Source: Mycolicibacterium holsaticum DSM 44478 = JCM 12374
GTDB taxonomy: Bacteria; Actinomycetota; Actinomycetes; Mycobacteriales; Mycobacteriaceae
Assembly: GCF_019645835.1 (NCBI RefSeq)
Contig: NZ_CP080998.1
Coordinates: 1,054,001 to 1,118,000, forward strand
Length of the DNA: 64,000 nucleotides
Direction: 5' to 3'
The position numbers and the translations under genes were made by a program. Under the pieces are notes generated by a model. It saw nothing but the letters and a program-made list of their open reading frames with translations. It made no database searches and was not told the origin of the DNA. The stretch's first letter is position 1, and each line of letters starts with the position of its first letter. Positions 32,491 through 41,469 of the stretch are shown piece after piece.

Positions 32491-33462
32491 GTGCCGGCCT
32501 GGAACGGAAACATCGCCTCGGAGTGGGTGCCCACTGGGTCGGTCACCGTGCGGGTGCCCGGCAAGGTCAACCTCTACCTGGGTGTCGGGGATGTCCGTGA
32601 CGACGGTTATCACGAGCTGACCACCGTCTTTCACGCCGTTTCGCTGCTCGACGAGGTCACCGTGCGCAACGCCGACGTGCTGTCGCTGGAGATGTCGGGT
32701 GAAGGGGTGGATTCGCTGCCCGCCGACGAGCGCAACCTGGCCTGGCAGGCGGCCGAGCTGATGGCCGATCACGTCGGGCGCGCACCCGACGTGGCGATCG
32801 CGATCGAGAAGTCGATCCCGGTGGCCGGCGGCATGGCAGGCGGCAGCGCCGACGCGGCCGCGGTGCTGGTGGGCATCAACACGCTGTGGGAACTCGGCGT
32901 GCCCCGCCGCGACCTGCACGCGCTGGCCGCCCAGCTCGGCAGCGACGTGCCGTTCGCGCTGCACGGCGGCACCGCGCTGGGCACCGGCCGCGGCGAGGAG
33001 CTGGCTACCGTGTTGGCCCGCAACACTTTCCATTGGGTGCTGGCGTTCGCCGACGGTGGGCTGTCGACACCGGCGGTGTTCGCCGAGATCGACCGGATGC
33101 GCGACACCGGCGCCAAACGTGCCCACCCCCCGCGGCTCGACGACCCCGAACCGGTGCTGGCCGCCCTGGCGTCGGGCGATCCGAAGACGTTGGCCCCGCT
33201 GCTGGGAAACGACCTGCAGCCGGCGGCGTTGAGCCTGGATCCCGCGCTGGCCCGCACGCTGGCGGCCGGCACGCAAGCCGGCGCGCTGGCGGGCATCGTG
33301 TCCGGATCCGGTCCGACGTGTGCGTTCCTGTGCGCGTCGGCGACGTCCGCGCTCGACGTCGGCGCCGAATTGGCCGACGCGGGGGTGTGCCGCAGTGTCC
33401 GGGTGGCCAGCGGCCCCGTGCACGGTGCCCGGGTCGTCCCGGCGCCGTCGACGCCGGTGTGA
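32491..33462 (+). CDS. ispE: 4-diphosphocytidyl-2-C-methyl-D-erythritol kinase (Rv1011 orthologue)
   Basis: GHMP kinase that phosphorylates CDP-methylerythritol in the MEP isoprenoid pathway, feeding polyprenyl lipids and menaquinone. The 323-residue protein shows the substrate motif [21 protein letters not shown], the ATP loop [17 protein letters not shown], and the third GHMP motif [16 protein letters not shown] at 32491 is 6 nt after TAGTGT (32479-32484), a leaderless arrangement. It starts 72 bp from the divergent kinase gene. Confidence 0.94.
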   Translation: MPAWNGNIASEWVPTGSVTVRVPGKVNLYLGVGDVRDDGYHELTTVFHAVSLLDEVTVRNADVLSLEMSGEGVDSLPADERNLAWQAAELMADHVGRAPDVAIAIEKSIPVAGGMAGGSADAAAVLVGINTLWELGVPRRDLHALAAQLGSDVPFALHGGTALGTGRGEELATVLARNTFHWVLAFADGGLSTPAVFAEIDRMRDTGAKRAHPPRLDDPEPVLAALASGDPKTLAPLLGNDLQPAALSLDPALARTLAAGTQAGALAGIVSGSGPTCAFLCASATSALDVGAELADAGVCRSVRVASGPVHGARVVPAPSTPV

Positions 33463-33524
33463 CGGCGCAGGACCGGGCCGATGGACCCGCACGGTGTGAC
33501 ACAGGACTCAATAGTCACAAGAGT

Positions 33525-33553
33525 TTGGCAGCTACTTAAGAGTTGCATAAGAT
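33525..33553 (+). promoter_or_regulatory. near-consensus SigA-type promoter upstream of the FAAL gene
   Basis: TTGGCA (33525-33530), a 17-bp spacer and TAAGAT (33548-33553) match the housekeeping -35 and -10 well, the best -35/-10 pair I see in the window. Transcription should begin about 33560-33562, right at the GTG of the small ORF described next and about 205 nt before the FAAL start. Confidence 0.6.
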
Positions 33554-33561
33554 GAGCGACG

Positions 33562-33771
33562 GTGAAAACTAGCGGTCAAGCATCGGACGCGAGACTTTCG
33601 CCCGCCGGGACGGTCGGTGGGCGGCTCGTCAGATGTACCCGCTGGGCCGGTGCATCACCGATTCGAGACATAACCGCTCCCGATTTGTGCGCGCGTATTC
33701 GCGAAGGTGCCTCTGATCAGGCGGAGCATTACACCGGGGCCTTTGCTTCGGAACCGAGGAGGTTGTCGTGA
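33562..33771 (+). CDS. possible leaderless 69-codon upstream ORF, overlapping the FAAL start
   Basis: This frame begins with GTG at 33562, 8 nt after TAAGAT, where a leaderless message would start. It ends with TGA at 33769-33771, overlapping the FAAL GTG as GTGA. The 69 residues are mixed, with Cys and Arg and no hydrophobic segment; no family is recognised. Placement suggests a coupled leader peptide, but the FAAL also has its own GAGGAGG site, so coupling is not required. It could be a chance frame in high-GC DNA. Confidence 0.35.
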   Translation: MKTSGQASDARLSPAGTVGGRLVRCTRWAGASPIRDITAPDLCARIREGASDQAEHYTGAFASEPRRLS

Positions 33772-35402
33772 GCCGATTCACCGAGAAGATGTATCGCAAC
33801 GCTCGTACGGTCACGACGGGCATGGTCACCGGTGAACCGTACGAACCTGTCCGGCACACCTGGGGTGAGGTTCACGAGCGGGCCCGTCGCATCGCGGGTG
33901 GGCTGGCCCAGGCCGGTATCGGCCTCGGCGACGCGGTCGGCGTGCTGGCCGGCTTCCCGGTGGAGATCGCCCCGACCGCGCAGGGGCTGTGGATGCGCGG
34001 CGCCAGCCTGACCATGCTGCACCAGCCCACCCCGCGCACGGACCTGGCGATCTGGGCCGAGGACACGATGACCGTCATCGGGATGATCGAGGCCAAGGCC
34101 GTGATCGTGTCGGAGCCGTTCCTGGTCGCGATCCCGGTGCTGGAGGAGAAGGGCATCAAGGTCCTGACCGTCGGCGACCTGCTGGCCTGCGAGCCCATCG
34201 ACCCGGTCGACGTCGGCGAGGACGACCTGGCGCTGATGCAGTTGACGAGCGGCTCGACTGGGTCTCCTAAAGCCGTGCAGATCACCCACCGCAACATCTA
34301 CTCCAACGCCGAGGCGATGTTCATCGGCGCCGAGTACGACGTCGAGAAGGACGTCATGGTCAGCTGGCTGCCCTGCTTCCACGACATGGGCATGGTCGGC
34401 TTCCTCACCATCCCGATGTATTTCGGCGCCGAGCTGGTCAAGGTCACGCCGATGGACTTCCTGCGCGACACCCTGCTGTGGGCCAAGCTCATCGACAAGT
34501 ACAAGGGCACGATGACCGCTGCGCCGAACTTCGCCTACGCGCTGTTCGCCAAGCGGCTGCGCAGGCAGGCCAAGCCGGGCGAATTCGACCTGTCGACGCT
34601 GCGGTTCGCGCTGTCGGGCGCTGAGCCCGTCGAGCCCGCCGACGTCGAGGACCTGCTCGATGCGGGCAAGCCGTTCGGTCTGCAGCCCCAGGCCATCCTG
34701 CCGGCGTACGGCATGGCCGAGACGACGCTGGCGGTGTCGTTCTCCCCGTGCGGTGCGGGCCTCGTGGTCGACGAGGTCGACGCGGACCTGCTGGCCGCGC
34801 TGCGCCGCGCCGTGCCCGCCACCAAGGGCAACACCCGCCGGCTGGCCACGCTGGGCCCGCTGCTGCGGGACCTGGAAGCCCGCGTGATCGACGAGCACGG
34901 CAACGTGATGCCCCCGCGCGGTGTCGGCGTGATCGAACTGCGCGGTGAATGCGTGACGCCCGGTTACATCACCATGGGCGGCTTCATCCCGGCTCAAGAC
35001 GAGCACGGCTGGTATGACACCGGCGACCTGGGCTACATCACTGAAGAGGGCAACGTCGTGGTGTGCGGTCGCGTCAAGGACGTCATCATCATGGCGGGCC
35101 GCAACATCTATCCCACCGACATCGAGCGCGCCGCCGGCCGCGTCGACGGTGTGCGCCCCGGCTGCGCCGTCGCGGTGCGCCTGGACGCCGGGCACTCGCG
35201 CGAGACGTTCGCCGTCGCGGTGGAGTCCAACGCCTGGCAGGACCCCGTCGAGGTGCGCCGCATCGAGCACCAGGTCGCCCACGAGGTGGTGGCCGAGGTC
35301 GACGTGCGGCCCCGCAACGTCGTCGTGCTGGGCCCGGGCACCATTCCGAAGACGCCCTCGGGCAAGCTGCGCCGCTCCACGTCGGTCTCCCTGGTCACCT
35401 AA
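33768..35402 (+). CDS. fatty acyl-AMP ligase of the Rv1013 ('pks16') type
   Basis: ANL-superfamily adenylate-forming enzyme, 544 residues; called pks16 in M. tuberculosis although it is not a polyketide synthase. Motifs: P-loop [86 protein letters not shown] and a [10 protein letters not shown] end with the catalytic Lys. HDMG and the size fit fatty acyl-AMP ligases. GTG 33768 has GAGGAGG at good spacing. The fatty acid and acceptor are unknown. It differs clearly from the FAAL at 6.8 kb. Confidence 0.9.
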   Translation: MSRFTEKMYRNARTVTTGMVTGEPYEPVRHTWGEVHERARRIAGGLAQAGIGLGDAVGVLAGFPVEIAPTAQGLWMRGASLTMLHQPTPRTDLAIWAEDTMTVIGMIEAKAVIVSEPFLVAIPVLEEKGIKVLTVGDLLACEPIDPVDVGEDDLALMQLTSGSTGSPKAVQITHRNIYSNAEAMFIGAEYDVEKDVMVSWLPCFHDMGMVGFLTIPMYFGAELVKVTPMDFLRDTLLWAKLIDKYKGTMTAAPNFAYALFAKRLRRQAKPGEFDLSTLRFALSGAEPVEPADVEDLLDAGKPFGLQPQAILPAYGMAETTLAVSFSPCGAGLVVDEVDADLLAALRRAVPATKGNTRRLATLGPLLRDLEARVIDEHGNVMPPRGVGVIELRGECVTPGYITMGGFIPAQDEHGWYDTGDLGYITEEGNVVVCGRVKDVIIMAGRNIYPTDIERAAGRVDGVRPGCAVAVRLDAGHSRETFAVAVESNAWQDPVEVRRIEHQVAHEVVAEVDVRPRNVVVLGPGTIPKTPSGKLRRSTSVSLVT

Positions 35403-35429
35403 CCCACGGCCCCGACCGCAGCGCGATCG

Positions 35430-36653
35430 TCAACCGCTCAGACCGGACTGGCGCACGGCGGCGCCGACGAACTGCTGCACCGGCCGGGATTGGAAGAACC
35501 CGGTGTGCCCGCCGCGGTACCAGACGATCTCGGGTCGGCCCCAGTGCTCCCACAGGCGTTCGATCTGGCGGCGCGGGTGGATCAACCGGTCGGCCACGCC
35601 GGCATAGATGAACCGGCCCTGCATGGGCACCCGCGGAGACAGGGACAGCGGGGAGATCATCTGCCCGATCGGCGCGGCGAGCTCGACGGTCTTGCGTCGC
35701 GGGTCGTCGCGCTGAAGGCCAGCGTGCCGGCCCAGCAGTTCCACCAGATCGGCGACGGGCACGCCGAGGATCGCGCACGTCAGGCCGTCCTCCAGGCTGG
35801 CCACCAGCGCCGCGATGTAGCCGCCGAGCGAGATGCTGTTCAGCCCGATCTTCGATTCGGGCTCCTCGCGGCGGATCCAGGACAACAGCCGACGGACATC
35901 CCACACCGACTGGGCGGCGGCGTGCACGTCGTCAAGAACATCCTCGCCGGGAAAGACCGCCCGCTTGGGCAGCCCGCGCGCCCGCGGACCGTGCATCGGC
36001 TGAACCGGCAGCACCACGTTCAGGCCGAGATCCCGGTGGAGCCAGTGCGCACGGAACAGCGTGAGATCCACTGCGGCACGGCCCATTTCAGCGCCGTGAA
36101 TACAGACCAGCCAGGGCCGGGGCTCAGGATGACGCAGCATCAAACCGAAAACCCGGTTGTTGCCCGAGTAGCTCAGGTAGCGCTCGGCACCAGGTTCGCC
36201 GGGATGGGGTGCATAGCCGCTGTCGAACGCCAGCCGCAGATGTGAGTGCCTGCGGTCCTTGACTTTGTTGACGGAGACGTCGGTGAGCGGGGGAGGCGCG
36301 CTGAAAAAGCCTTCGGGCTCGTCCAGCCAGCCCTTGCGGCGGTAGAAGTCGATGGCTTCGACGACCTCGCCGGTGATGCGCTCGAACTGTTCAGGATCAC
36401 TCAGCGGCCGTTGGGCGCGTAGTCCGAGCAGGACGAGCTCGTCACGAAACGCGTGTGAGGCCAGTGCGACGGTGGGGCGCGCGATGGGCAGCGCGCTGTC
36501 GGAAGGGGCGAGGTAGTCCCGCCAGGACTGGGCGTAGAAGCGGCCGGTGCGCTCGAACGGTCGCAGCAGGTTGCCCAACGGGGCGGGCAAGCTCGGGCCG
36601 CGGGAACGCCTCGTCGGGCGTTCGACGTCGTCCTGGTCGGGTTCAGCTGTCAC
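35430..36653 (-). CDS. alpha/beta hydrolase family protein
   Basis: Predicted cytosolic esterase or lipase-like hydrolase, 407 residues. The core has a strand and oxyanion region PWLVCIHGAEMGRA, a nucleophile elbow LNSISLGGYIAAL (GxSxG variant N-S-I-S-L-G-G), an acid strand with FIYAGVADRLIHP and a catalytic His in RGGHTGFF. The N-terminal 130 residues form a helical lid-like part with APSDSALPIARP and FYRRKGWLDEPEGFFSAPP. A charged Arg/Asp start is present without a signal peptide. The gene converges on the FAAL gene, 27 bp apart. The substrate is unknown; lipid is a guess from context. Confidence 0.8.
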   Translation of the reverse strand: MTAEPDQDDVERPTRRSRGPSLPAPLGNLLRPFERTGRFYAQSWRDYLAPSDSALPIARPTVALASHAFRDELVLLGLRAQRPLSDPEQFERITGEVVEAIDFYRRKGWLDEPEGFFSAPPPLTDVSVNKVKDRRHSHLRLAFDSGYAPHPGEPGAERYLSYSGNNRVFGLMLRHPEPRPWLVCIHGAEMGRAAVDLTLFRAHWLHRDLGLNVVLPVQPMHGPRARGLPKRAVFPGEDVLDDVHAAAQSVWDVRRLLSWIRREEPESKIGLNSISLGGYIAALVASLEDGLTCAILGVPVADLVELLGRHAGLQRDDPRRKTVELAAPIGQMISPLSLSPRVPMQGRFIYAGVADRLIHPRRQIERLWEHWGRPEIVWYRGGHTGFFQSRPVQQFVGAAVRQSGLSG

Positions 36654-36711
36654 AACCCCACGCTAGGTGCAATACGCGCCGGTACCTAGGGCATTTGGTC
36701 ACGGCTGCAGG

Positions 36712-39700
36712 TCAGGCGACCCGCACCCCCGGCGCCGCGGCGTCCGGTGTCTTCGCGGCGACGATCGTCATCTCGTAATCGGCTGCCTGCCAACCACTCA
36801 TGAAGACCCCGATCGGCAGCGCCTTGCCCTGCCCGACGTTCTTGCCCTTGTTGGTCATCGAGCTGTCGTTGACGTAGACGATGCCGCGTTTCATGTCGAC
36901 CTGGGTCACCACGGCGGCATGGTCGGCCTCGGTGTATTTGTCTTTCGGGCCCGGCACGAAGTCGGTGACCGCGGTCCATACGACCGCGACGGGGTAAGCC
37001 ACCACCACCGCCTTACCCTCGGCCAGTGCGGCCTGCAGTTCGCGGAACGCTTCCTGCCCCTCTTCGACGGTGGCCGCGGTGATCCGTTGCCCGTTGTCGT
37101 CGTAGGTGCCGTACCGCTTGTAGGTGGCGGTGACGTCGAAGTACTTCTCCATCAGCACCGCGGCGTCCTGGCCTGCGACGCCTTCCTCGATGTTCTCGTG
37201 CAGGTACATCTTCTGGCCCGGAGTCGCCACGCTGTCAGTAGTTTTCGCCAACATGACCATGTACTCCTCGGTCGGCGGCGTGCTCTGGGTCGCCTGCCCG
37301 ACGGCCGCCGCACTGGCCTGCAGCACACAGTTGTAGTAGCTCTGCGACACCCAGTACTGCTTGGCGTCTTCGTAGTCACCGTACTGACCGTTGCCGCGCA
37401 CCTCGACGGTGATCACCTGATCGATGGTGTCGGGCTTGGCCGCACCGATCCTGACCGCGAGGCCATGGAACATGCCCTGGATCGCACCGGCGAACCCGGG
37501 CAACCTGGCCGACGCCCCGTTGTCGATCGTGATGATGAAATGGTCGGTGATGCCCGGCCGGATCAGCGCTTCGTTGGCGGTGTAGACGTAGCTTCCTGGG
37601 GTGTCGCCGGGTTCCAGGGTCCCGTACCTGGGTCCTTCCTTGATCGTGTAGGTCACCCCGAAACCGTTGTTGCCGTTGGCGTTCAGGTCCACCGTGATCT
37701 GCTTGTCGTCGCCGGTCTGGGCCCCGATGTCGGGCGAAACGCTCGGTGCGCGGTTGAAGAAGATATAGGAGAGTTGACGACCGATATTGGTCAGCAGTGA
37801 CTGCAGGCTCGGCAGACGTGGTGCCGACGCCAGCGCAGCGGTCACCACGCTCGCGCCGCGGGACCCGTTGGCGCCGGTTGCGCCGGAGTCTCCGTCTGCG
37901 CCGGTCGAGCCGTCAGTCCCTTCACCGCCCAGCCCGCCGGCTCCGAACGCGCCGCCGAAGCCGCCGTCACCCTCGGTCACACCGCCGTCACCGCCGTCGC
38001 CGCCGTCGCCGCCGTTACCCCCGTCCCCGGGTGCGACGCCGTCGCCACCGTTACCGGCACCGCCGCCCGCACCGCCGGTACCGCCGTCGCCGCCGGGCTC
38101 GTCGGCGCTCGCGCTTGCCCCGCCCGTGCCGCCGCGACCGCCGGCGCCGCCGTTGCCGCCGCGCCCGCCGGTGCTCACCTCGCCGCCGTCGCCGCCGTCG
38201 CCGCCGTCGCCACCTTTACCGCCCACCCCGCCGGGCGCGCCGATGCCGCCGGGGGCGCCGTTGCCGCCGACGCCACCGTCACCGCCCCTGCCGCTGACGT
38301 CGTCATCCGAAGTCCAGCCGCCCTGACCGCCGTCGCCGCCCTCACCGCCGGCGCCGCCTGCACCGCTGGCCCCCTTGGTGCCGTTGGCGGGAATGAAGAA
38401 GAAGAACCGGCCGGCTCCCGGGGTGCCGCCGAGCGCCCCGCCGGCCCCGCCGTCGCCGCCGGCGCCGCCGTCGCCACCGTCATGGCCCGGGCCCACGCCG
38501 GTGTTGGCGCCGTAGTACCCGGTGCCGCCTTTACCCCCCGTGCCGCCTGCGCCACCGGCTCCGCCGTCCCCGCCGCTGCCGATGAAGAAGCTGCCGTTGC
38601 CGCCGTTGCCGCCCAGACCGCCGGGTCCGCCGTTGGCGGCAGGACCGCCGTCGAGGTTGGCGGCCGTGCCGTTGAGGCCGGGGATACCGGCCTGGCCGAT
38701 TCCGCCGTTGCCGCCGTCGCCGCCCTTGCCGAAAAGTGAGAGCGCTCCGGTACTGCCTCCGTTGCCGCCGTCGCCGCCCCCGGTTCCGCCGTCACCGCCC
38801 CTGCCGCCGTTACCCGACAACAGCCCGCCGTTGCCGCCGTTGCCACCGTTGCCGCCGTGGTTACCGCTGCTGCCCTGCCACGGGCTGTTGCCGCCGACAC
38901 CGCCTGCGCCGCCGAAGGCGAACAGCGCCAGGAACCCCGCGCCGCCGCCGTTTCCACCTTGACCGCCGAACCCGGCATTGCCGCCGGCGCCGCCGTCTCC
39001 GGCGGTGCCCGACAGGGACAGCAACCCGGTGTTGCCGCCGTTGCCGCCGGTGCCGCCGGTCTCGCTGTTGCGGATGGCGTCGCCGCCTTTGCCGCCGTCT
39101 CCGCCGTCGCCCCACAGCAGGCCGCCGGTCCCGCCGTGGCCTCCGGTGCCGCCGCGATACGCGCCGGTCGAGGCGCCGCCGTCGCCGCCGTCGCCGCCGC
39201 GTCCGATCAGGCCGGCCTTGCCGCCGTTTCCGCCCGTCGAGCCCTGCTCGGTCTGGGCGCCTGTGCCACCGTGGCCGCCGTTGCCGCGGATCAGCCCACC
39301 GCGCCCGCCGTTACCGCCGTTGCCGCCGTTGACGCCGACGACGCCGTCGCCACCGTCGCCGCCATTGCCGAACCAGCCCGCGGCGCCGCCGTTGCCACCG
39401 TTGAACCCATCGCCGCCGTTGCCGAAGATCCCGCCGTTGCCGCCGTGGCATGCAGTCGCTGCGGTGCATGTCTCGGCCGTCCACGAGAAGCCGTTACCGA
39501 CGAGGATTCCGCCGTTGGGCCGATCAGCCGTGCCATCACCGATCAAGAACGTGTAGAAGTCCTGCGATGTCAACAGGCCGTACGGGGCCGGCTCCGGAAC
39601 CGTCGCGACCTCGGCCTGCGGCGCCAGTTCGGCGAGGGTGCCGGCGGCCGAATCGTCGGACGTGACAAGCGTTGTGCGCCCGGCGACTGAGGCCTGCTCC

Positions 39701-40224
39701 AGGGCCGAGTCGATCCCGGTGTCGGCCGGTTCCGAGTACGACGACGAGGTGCCGAAGTCCTGGTCGTCGAAGTCGTCTTCGTCGAAGTATGGGTCGTCAA
39801 AGTCTGCGTCGTCGAAGTCGTCGTTATCGGCGTCCGGGAAATCGTCATCGTCGATGGCGTCCAGAGACACTTCTCTGTCATCGGGGTCGTGGCTCGGGCC
39901 GGAGACGACGCTGCGCGTCGCCGCCGAACCGGAGTCCGACGTGTGCGACGTGTGCGACGTGTCGGCCGTGTCCGACGCATCCGACGCGCTGGACGCGGCC
40001 GAGGTGTCCGACGAGGACGACGTCCCTGCCTCCTCGGCGGCGGCCACCCCGACCTGCGGGCCCATCAAGGAAAAGCCCACCAGGGCCGTGCCTACGCCGG
40101 CCGATGCGGCGCCCAGTTGCAGCCATCGCCGGACGGGCAAGCTCTCAGAACGTCGGCGCCGCTTGGCAATACGCGCGTGCGCCTCGAGATCCTGCGCCCG
40201 ATCCGATGCAGACAGCCCAGCCAT
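36712..40224 (-). CDS. exported PGRS-repeat protein with a C-terminal C39-like cysteine peptidase domain
   Basis: A 1170-residue mosaic protein. In order: a basic N-terminus with a twin-arginine-type signal (VRRWLQLGAASAGVG, R32-R33, cleavage near AAA at 61-63); a Ser/Thr then Asp-rich linker (about 65-160, with DDFDDADFDDPYFDEDDFDD); a short domain resembling the PE_PGRS-to-repeat junction (NGGILVGNGFSW); about 530 residues of GGxGG repeats (about 260-790); an Ig/cadherin-like segment (about 820-930); and a papain-fold domain with Cys 966 in QSYYNCVLQAS, His 1102 in EADHAAVVTQVD and Asn/Asp 1119-1120 in VYVNDSS, as in C39 peptidases. There is no PE domain. GGGGGGAG precedes ATG 40224; the frame further upstream is not coding. 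Confidence 0.88.
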   Translation of the reverse strand: MAGLSASDRAQDLEAHARIAKRRRRSESLPVRRWLQLGAASAGVGTALVGFSLMGPQVGVAAAEEAGTSSSSDTSAASSASDASDTADTSHTSHTSDSGSAATRSVVSGPSHDPDDREVSLDAIDDDDFPDADNDDFDDADFDDPYFDEDDFDDQDFGTSSSYSEPADTGIDSALEQASVAGRTTLVTSDDSAAGTLAELAPQAEVATVPEPAPYGLLTSQDFYTFLIGDGTADRPNGGILVGNGFSWTAETCTAATACHGGNGGIFGNGGDGFNGGNGGAAGWFGNGGDGGDGVVGVNGGNGGNGGRGGLIRGNGGHGGTGAQTEQGSTGGNGGKAGLIGRGGDGGDGGASTGAYRGGTGGHGGTGGLLWGDGGDGGKGGDAIRNSETGGTGGNGGNTGLLSLSGTAGDGGAGGNAGFGGQGGNGGGAGFLALFAFGGAGGVGGNSPWQGSSGNHGGNGGNGGNGGLLSGNGGRGGDGGTGGGDGGNGGSTGALSLFGKGGDGGNGGIGQAGIPGLNGTAANLDGGPAANGGPGGLGGNGGNGSFFIGSGGDGGAGGAGGTGGKGGTGYYGANTGVGPGHDGGDGGAGGDGGAGGALGGTPGAGRFFFFIPANGTKGASGAGGAGGEGGDGGQGGWTSDDDVSGRGGDGGVGGNGAPGGIGAPGGVGGKGGDGGDGGDGGEVSTGGRGGNGGAGGRGGTGGASASADEPGGDGGTGGAGGGAGNGGDGVAPGDGGNGGDGGDGGDGGVTEGDGGFGGAFGAGGLGGEGTDGSTGADGDSGATGANGSRGASVVTAALASAPRLPSLQSLLTNIGRQLSYIFFNRAPSVSPDIGAQTGDDKQITVDLNANGNNGFGVTYTIKEGPRYGTLEPGDTPGSYVYTANEALIRPGITDHFIITIDNGASARLPGFAGAIQGMFHGLAVRIGAAKPDTIDQVITVEVRGNGQYGDYEDAKQYWVSQSYYNCVLQASAAAVGQATQSTPPTEEYMVMLAKTTDSVATPGQKMYLHENIEEGVAGQDAAVLMEKYFDVTATYKRYGTYDDNGQRITAATVEEGQEAFRELQAALAEGKAVVVAYPVAVVWTAVTDFVPGPKDKYTEADHAAVVTQVDMKRGIVYVNDSSMTNKGKNVGQGKALPIGVFMSGWQAADYEMTIVAAKTPDAAAPGVRVA
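37840..39450 (-). repeat. PGRS-type DNA repeat tract inside the 36.7-40.2 kb gene
   Basis: Dense, imperfect repetition of CCGCCG, CCGTTGCCG and CACCGCC triplet-based units on the plus strand, encoding Gly-Gly-x repeats on the minus strand. Unit lengths are mostly 9 and 18 bp. The antisense frames are artificially long and Pro/Arg/Ala-rich. Such tracts are prone to in-frame length variation and to assembly error. Confidence 0.9.
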
Positions 40225-40512
40225 CGGCACTCCCCCCTCGCTCCGCTTCACCGTGTAAGACCTAATTGACACCCCGGTAAGGATTAGGCTTTGGGGGATA
40301 GTAAAGATGGATTCAATCTCCCGGTAGCAAATCGTGGATATTTTTTCTTTCAAATTCGTCGGCGGCAGAAGCATTGCGGGCAACAGCCCTTCGATCCGCA
40401 CCACGCCACTGAGCTGAATATGGCTAACCCCGGCACGCACAGTCACCTCGCGACCGCCGCCATGCCGTGCCGGAAGGTGCGCTGACCGGCCGGCGCCGAT
40501 ACCGTCGGGGTC
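40225..40512. promoter_or_regulatory. divergent intergenic region, PGRS protein gene / ABC exporter
   Basis: About 288 bp with a local AT-rich stretch (about 40280-40370) that contrasts with its neighbours and probably carries the promoter of the PGRS-C39 gene. On the plus side TACCGT (40500-40505) lies 7 nt before the GTG of the ABC transporter gene, a leaderless-type -10. I see no gene and no clear operator palindrome here. Confidence 0.5.
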
Positions 40513-41469
40513 GTGCCCCTTTCCCCGGCCGTGGAGGCCGTCGATCTGGTGAAGCGTTTCGGCGACGACACCGCCGTCGACGGCGTCAGCTTCACTGTCC
40601 CGGCCGGTACCGTGCTCGGCCTGCTGGGGCCGAACGGCGCCGGAAAGACCACCACGGTGCGGATGATGACGACGCTGACCGAGCCGACCAGCGGCACTGC
40701 CCGGGTGGCCGGCTACGACGTCCGCCGCGAACCCCACCTGGTACGCCGCAGCATGGGTCTGACCGGTCAGGTCGCGACCGTCGATGAACTGCTGACCGGG
40801 CGCGAGAACATCCGGATGATCGGCGGGTTGTACGGGATCCGCCGCAAGCAGCTCAACCGGCTGGGAGATCAGCTGCTGGAACAATTCTCGCTCGCCGACG
40901 CCGGCGACCGCGTGGTCAGGTCGTACTCGGGCGGCATGCGCCGTCGGCTCGATCTGGCGGTGAGCCTGCTGGCGTCACCTCCGGTGCTGTTCCTCGACGA
41001 GCCGACCACCGGCCTGGATCCGCGCAGCCGCAGCGAGCTGTGGGAGCAGTTACGCGGCCTCGTACAGCAGGGCACCACGCTGGTGCTCACCACGCAGTAC
41101 CTCGAGGAGGCCGACCAACTCGCCGACAACATCGTGGTGATCGACAGGGGGCGCATCATCGCCGAAGGTTCGCCGCTGCAACTCAAACAACAGGCAGGGG
41201 CTGCGAGCCTGGTCGTCACCGTATCGAACGCCGACGATCTGCCCGCGGCGCGGGCGCTGCTCGCCAAGACCGGTGCCGAGGTGTTCGTCGACGCCGGTGC
41301 GCGTCAACTGACAGCGCAGGCCGAGGGCCTCGACGACATGGTGCGGGTGGCTGGCTGGTTGCGTAACCACGACATCGCCGTCGACGACATCGGGTTGTCC
41401 CGGCCCAGTCTCGACCACGTGTTCCTGACCCTCACCGGGCATCGCACCGAAGAAGAGGCGACCGCATGA
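40513..41469 (+). CDS. ABC transporter ATP-binding protein, daunorubicin-resistance type
   Basis: ATPase subunit of a two-component exporter, 318 residues. Walker A GPNGAGKTT, Q-loop LTGQVATVDE, signature YSGGMRRRLDLA, Walker B VLFLDEPTTGLDPR, His-switch region TTQYLEEADQLADN, then a C-terminal regulatory extension ending LDHVFLTLTGH. This is the DrrA-like family, related to but not a recent copy of the gene at 3.6 kb. The start is GTG at 40513, probably leaderless. It overlaps the permease gene as ATGA. Likely substrates are lipids or hydrophobic drugs, not determinable from sequence. Confidence 0.92.
   Translation: MPLSPAVEAVDLVKRFGDDTAVDGVSFTVPAGTVLGLLGPNGAGKTTTVRMMTTLTEPTSGTARVAGYDVRREPHLVRRSMGLTGQVATVDELLTGRENIRMIGGLYGIRRKQLNRLGDQLLEQFSLADAGDRVVRSYSGGMRRRLDLAVSLLASPPVLFLDEPTTGLDPRSRSELWEQLRGLVQQGTTLVLTTQYLEEADQLADNIVVIDRGRIIAEGSPLQLKQQAGAASLVVTVSNADDLPAARALLAKTGAEVFVDAGARQLTAQAEGLDDMVRVAGWLRNHDIAVDDIGLSRPSLDHVFLTLTGHRTEEEATA

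Noticed and set aside
33495..33520. CRP-like site TGTGAC...GTCACA upstream of the FAAL gene
   Set aside because: Halves are 15 bp apart instead of the 6 bp expected for TGTGA-N6-TCACA.
37840..39450. possible CRISPR array (short regularly spaced repeats)
   Set aside because: Repeats are triplet-based, imperfect, without unique spacers, and lie in a coding frame of a PGRS-type protein.
37797..39690. long Pro- or Arg-rich plus-strand frames opposite the PGRS gene
   Set aside because: Reverse reading of Gly-Gly repeats gives Pro-Pro, Ala-Ala or Arg-Arg runs by default.
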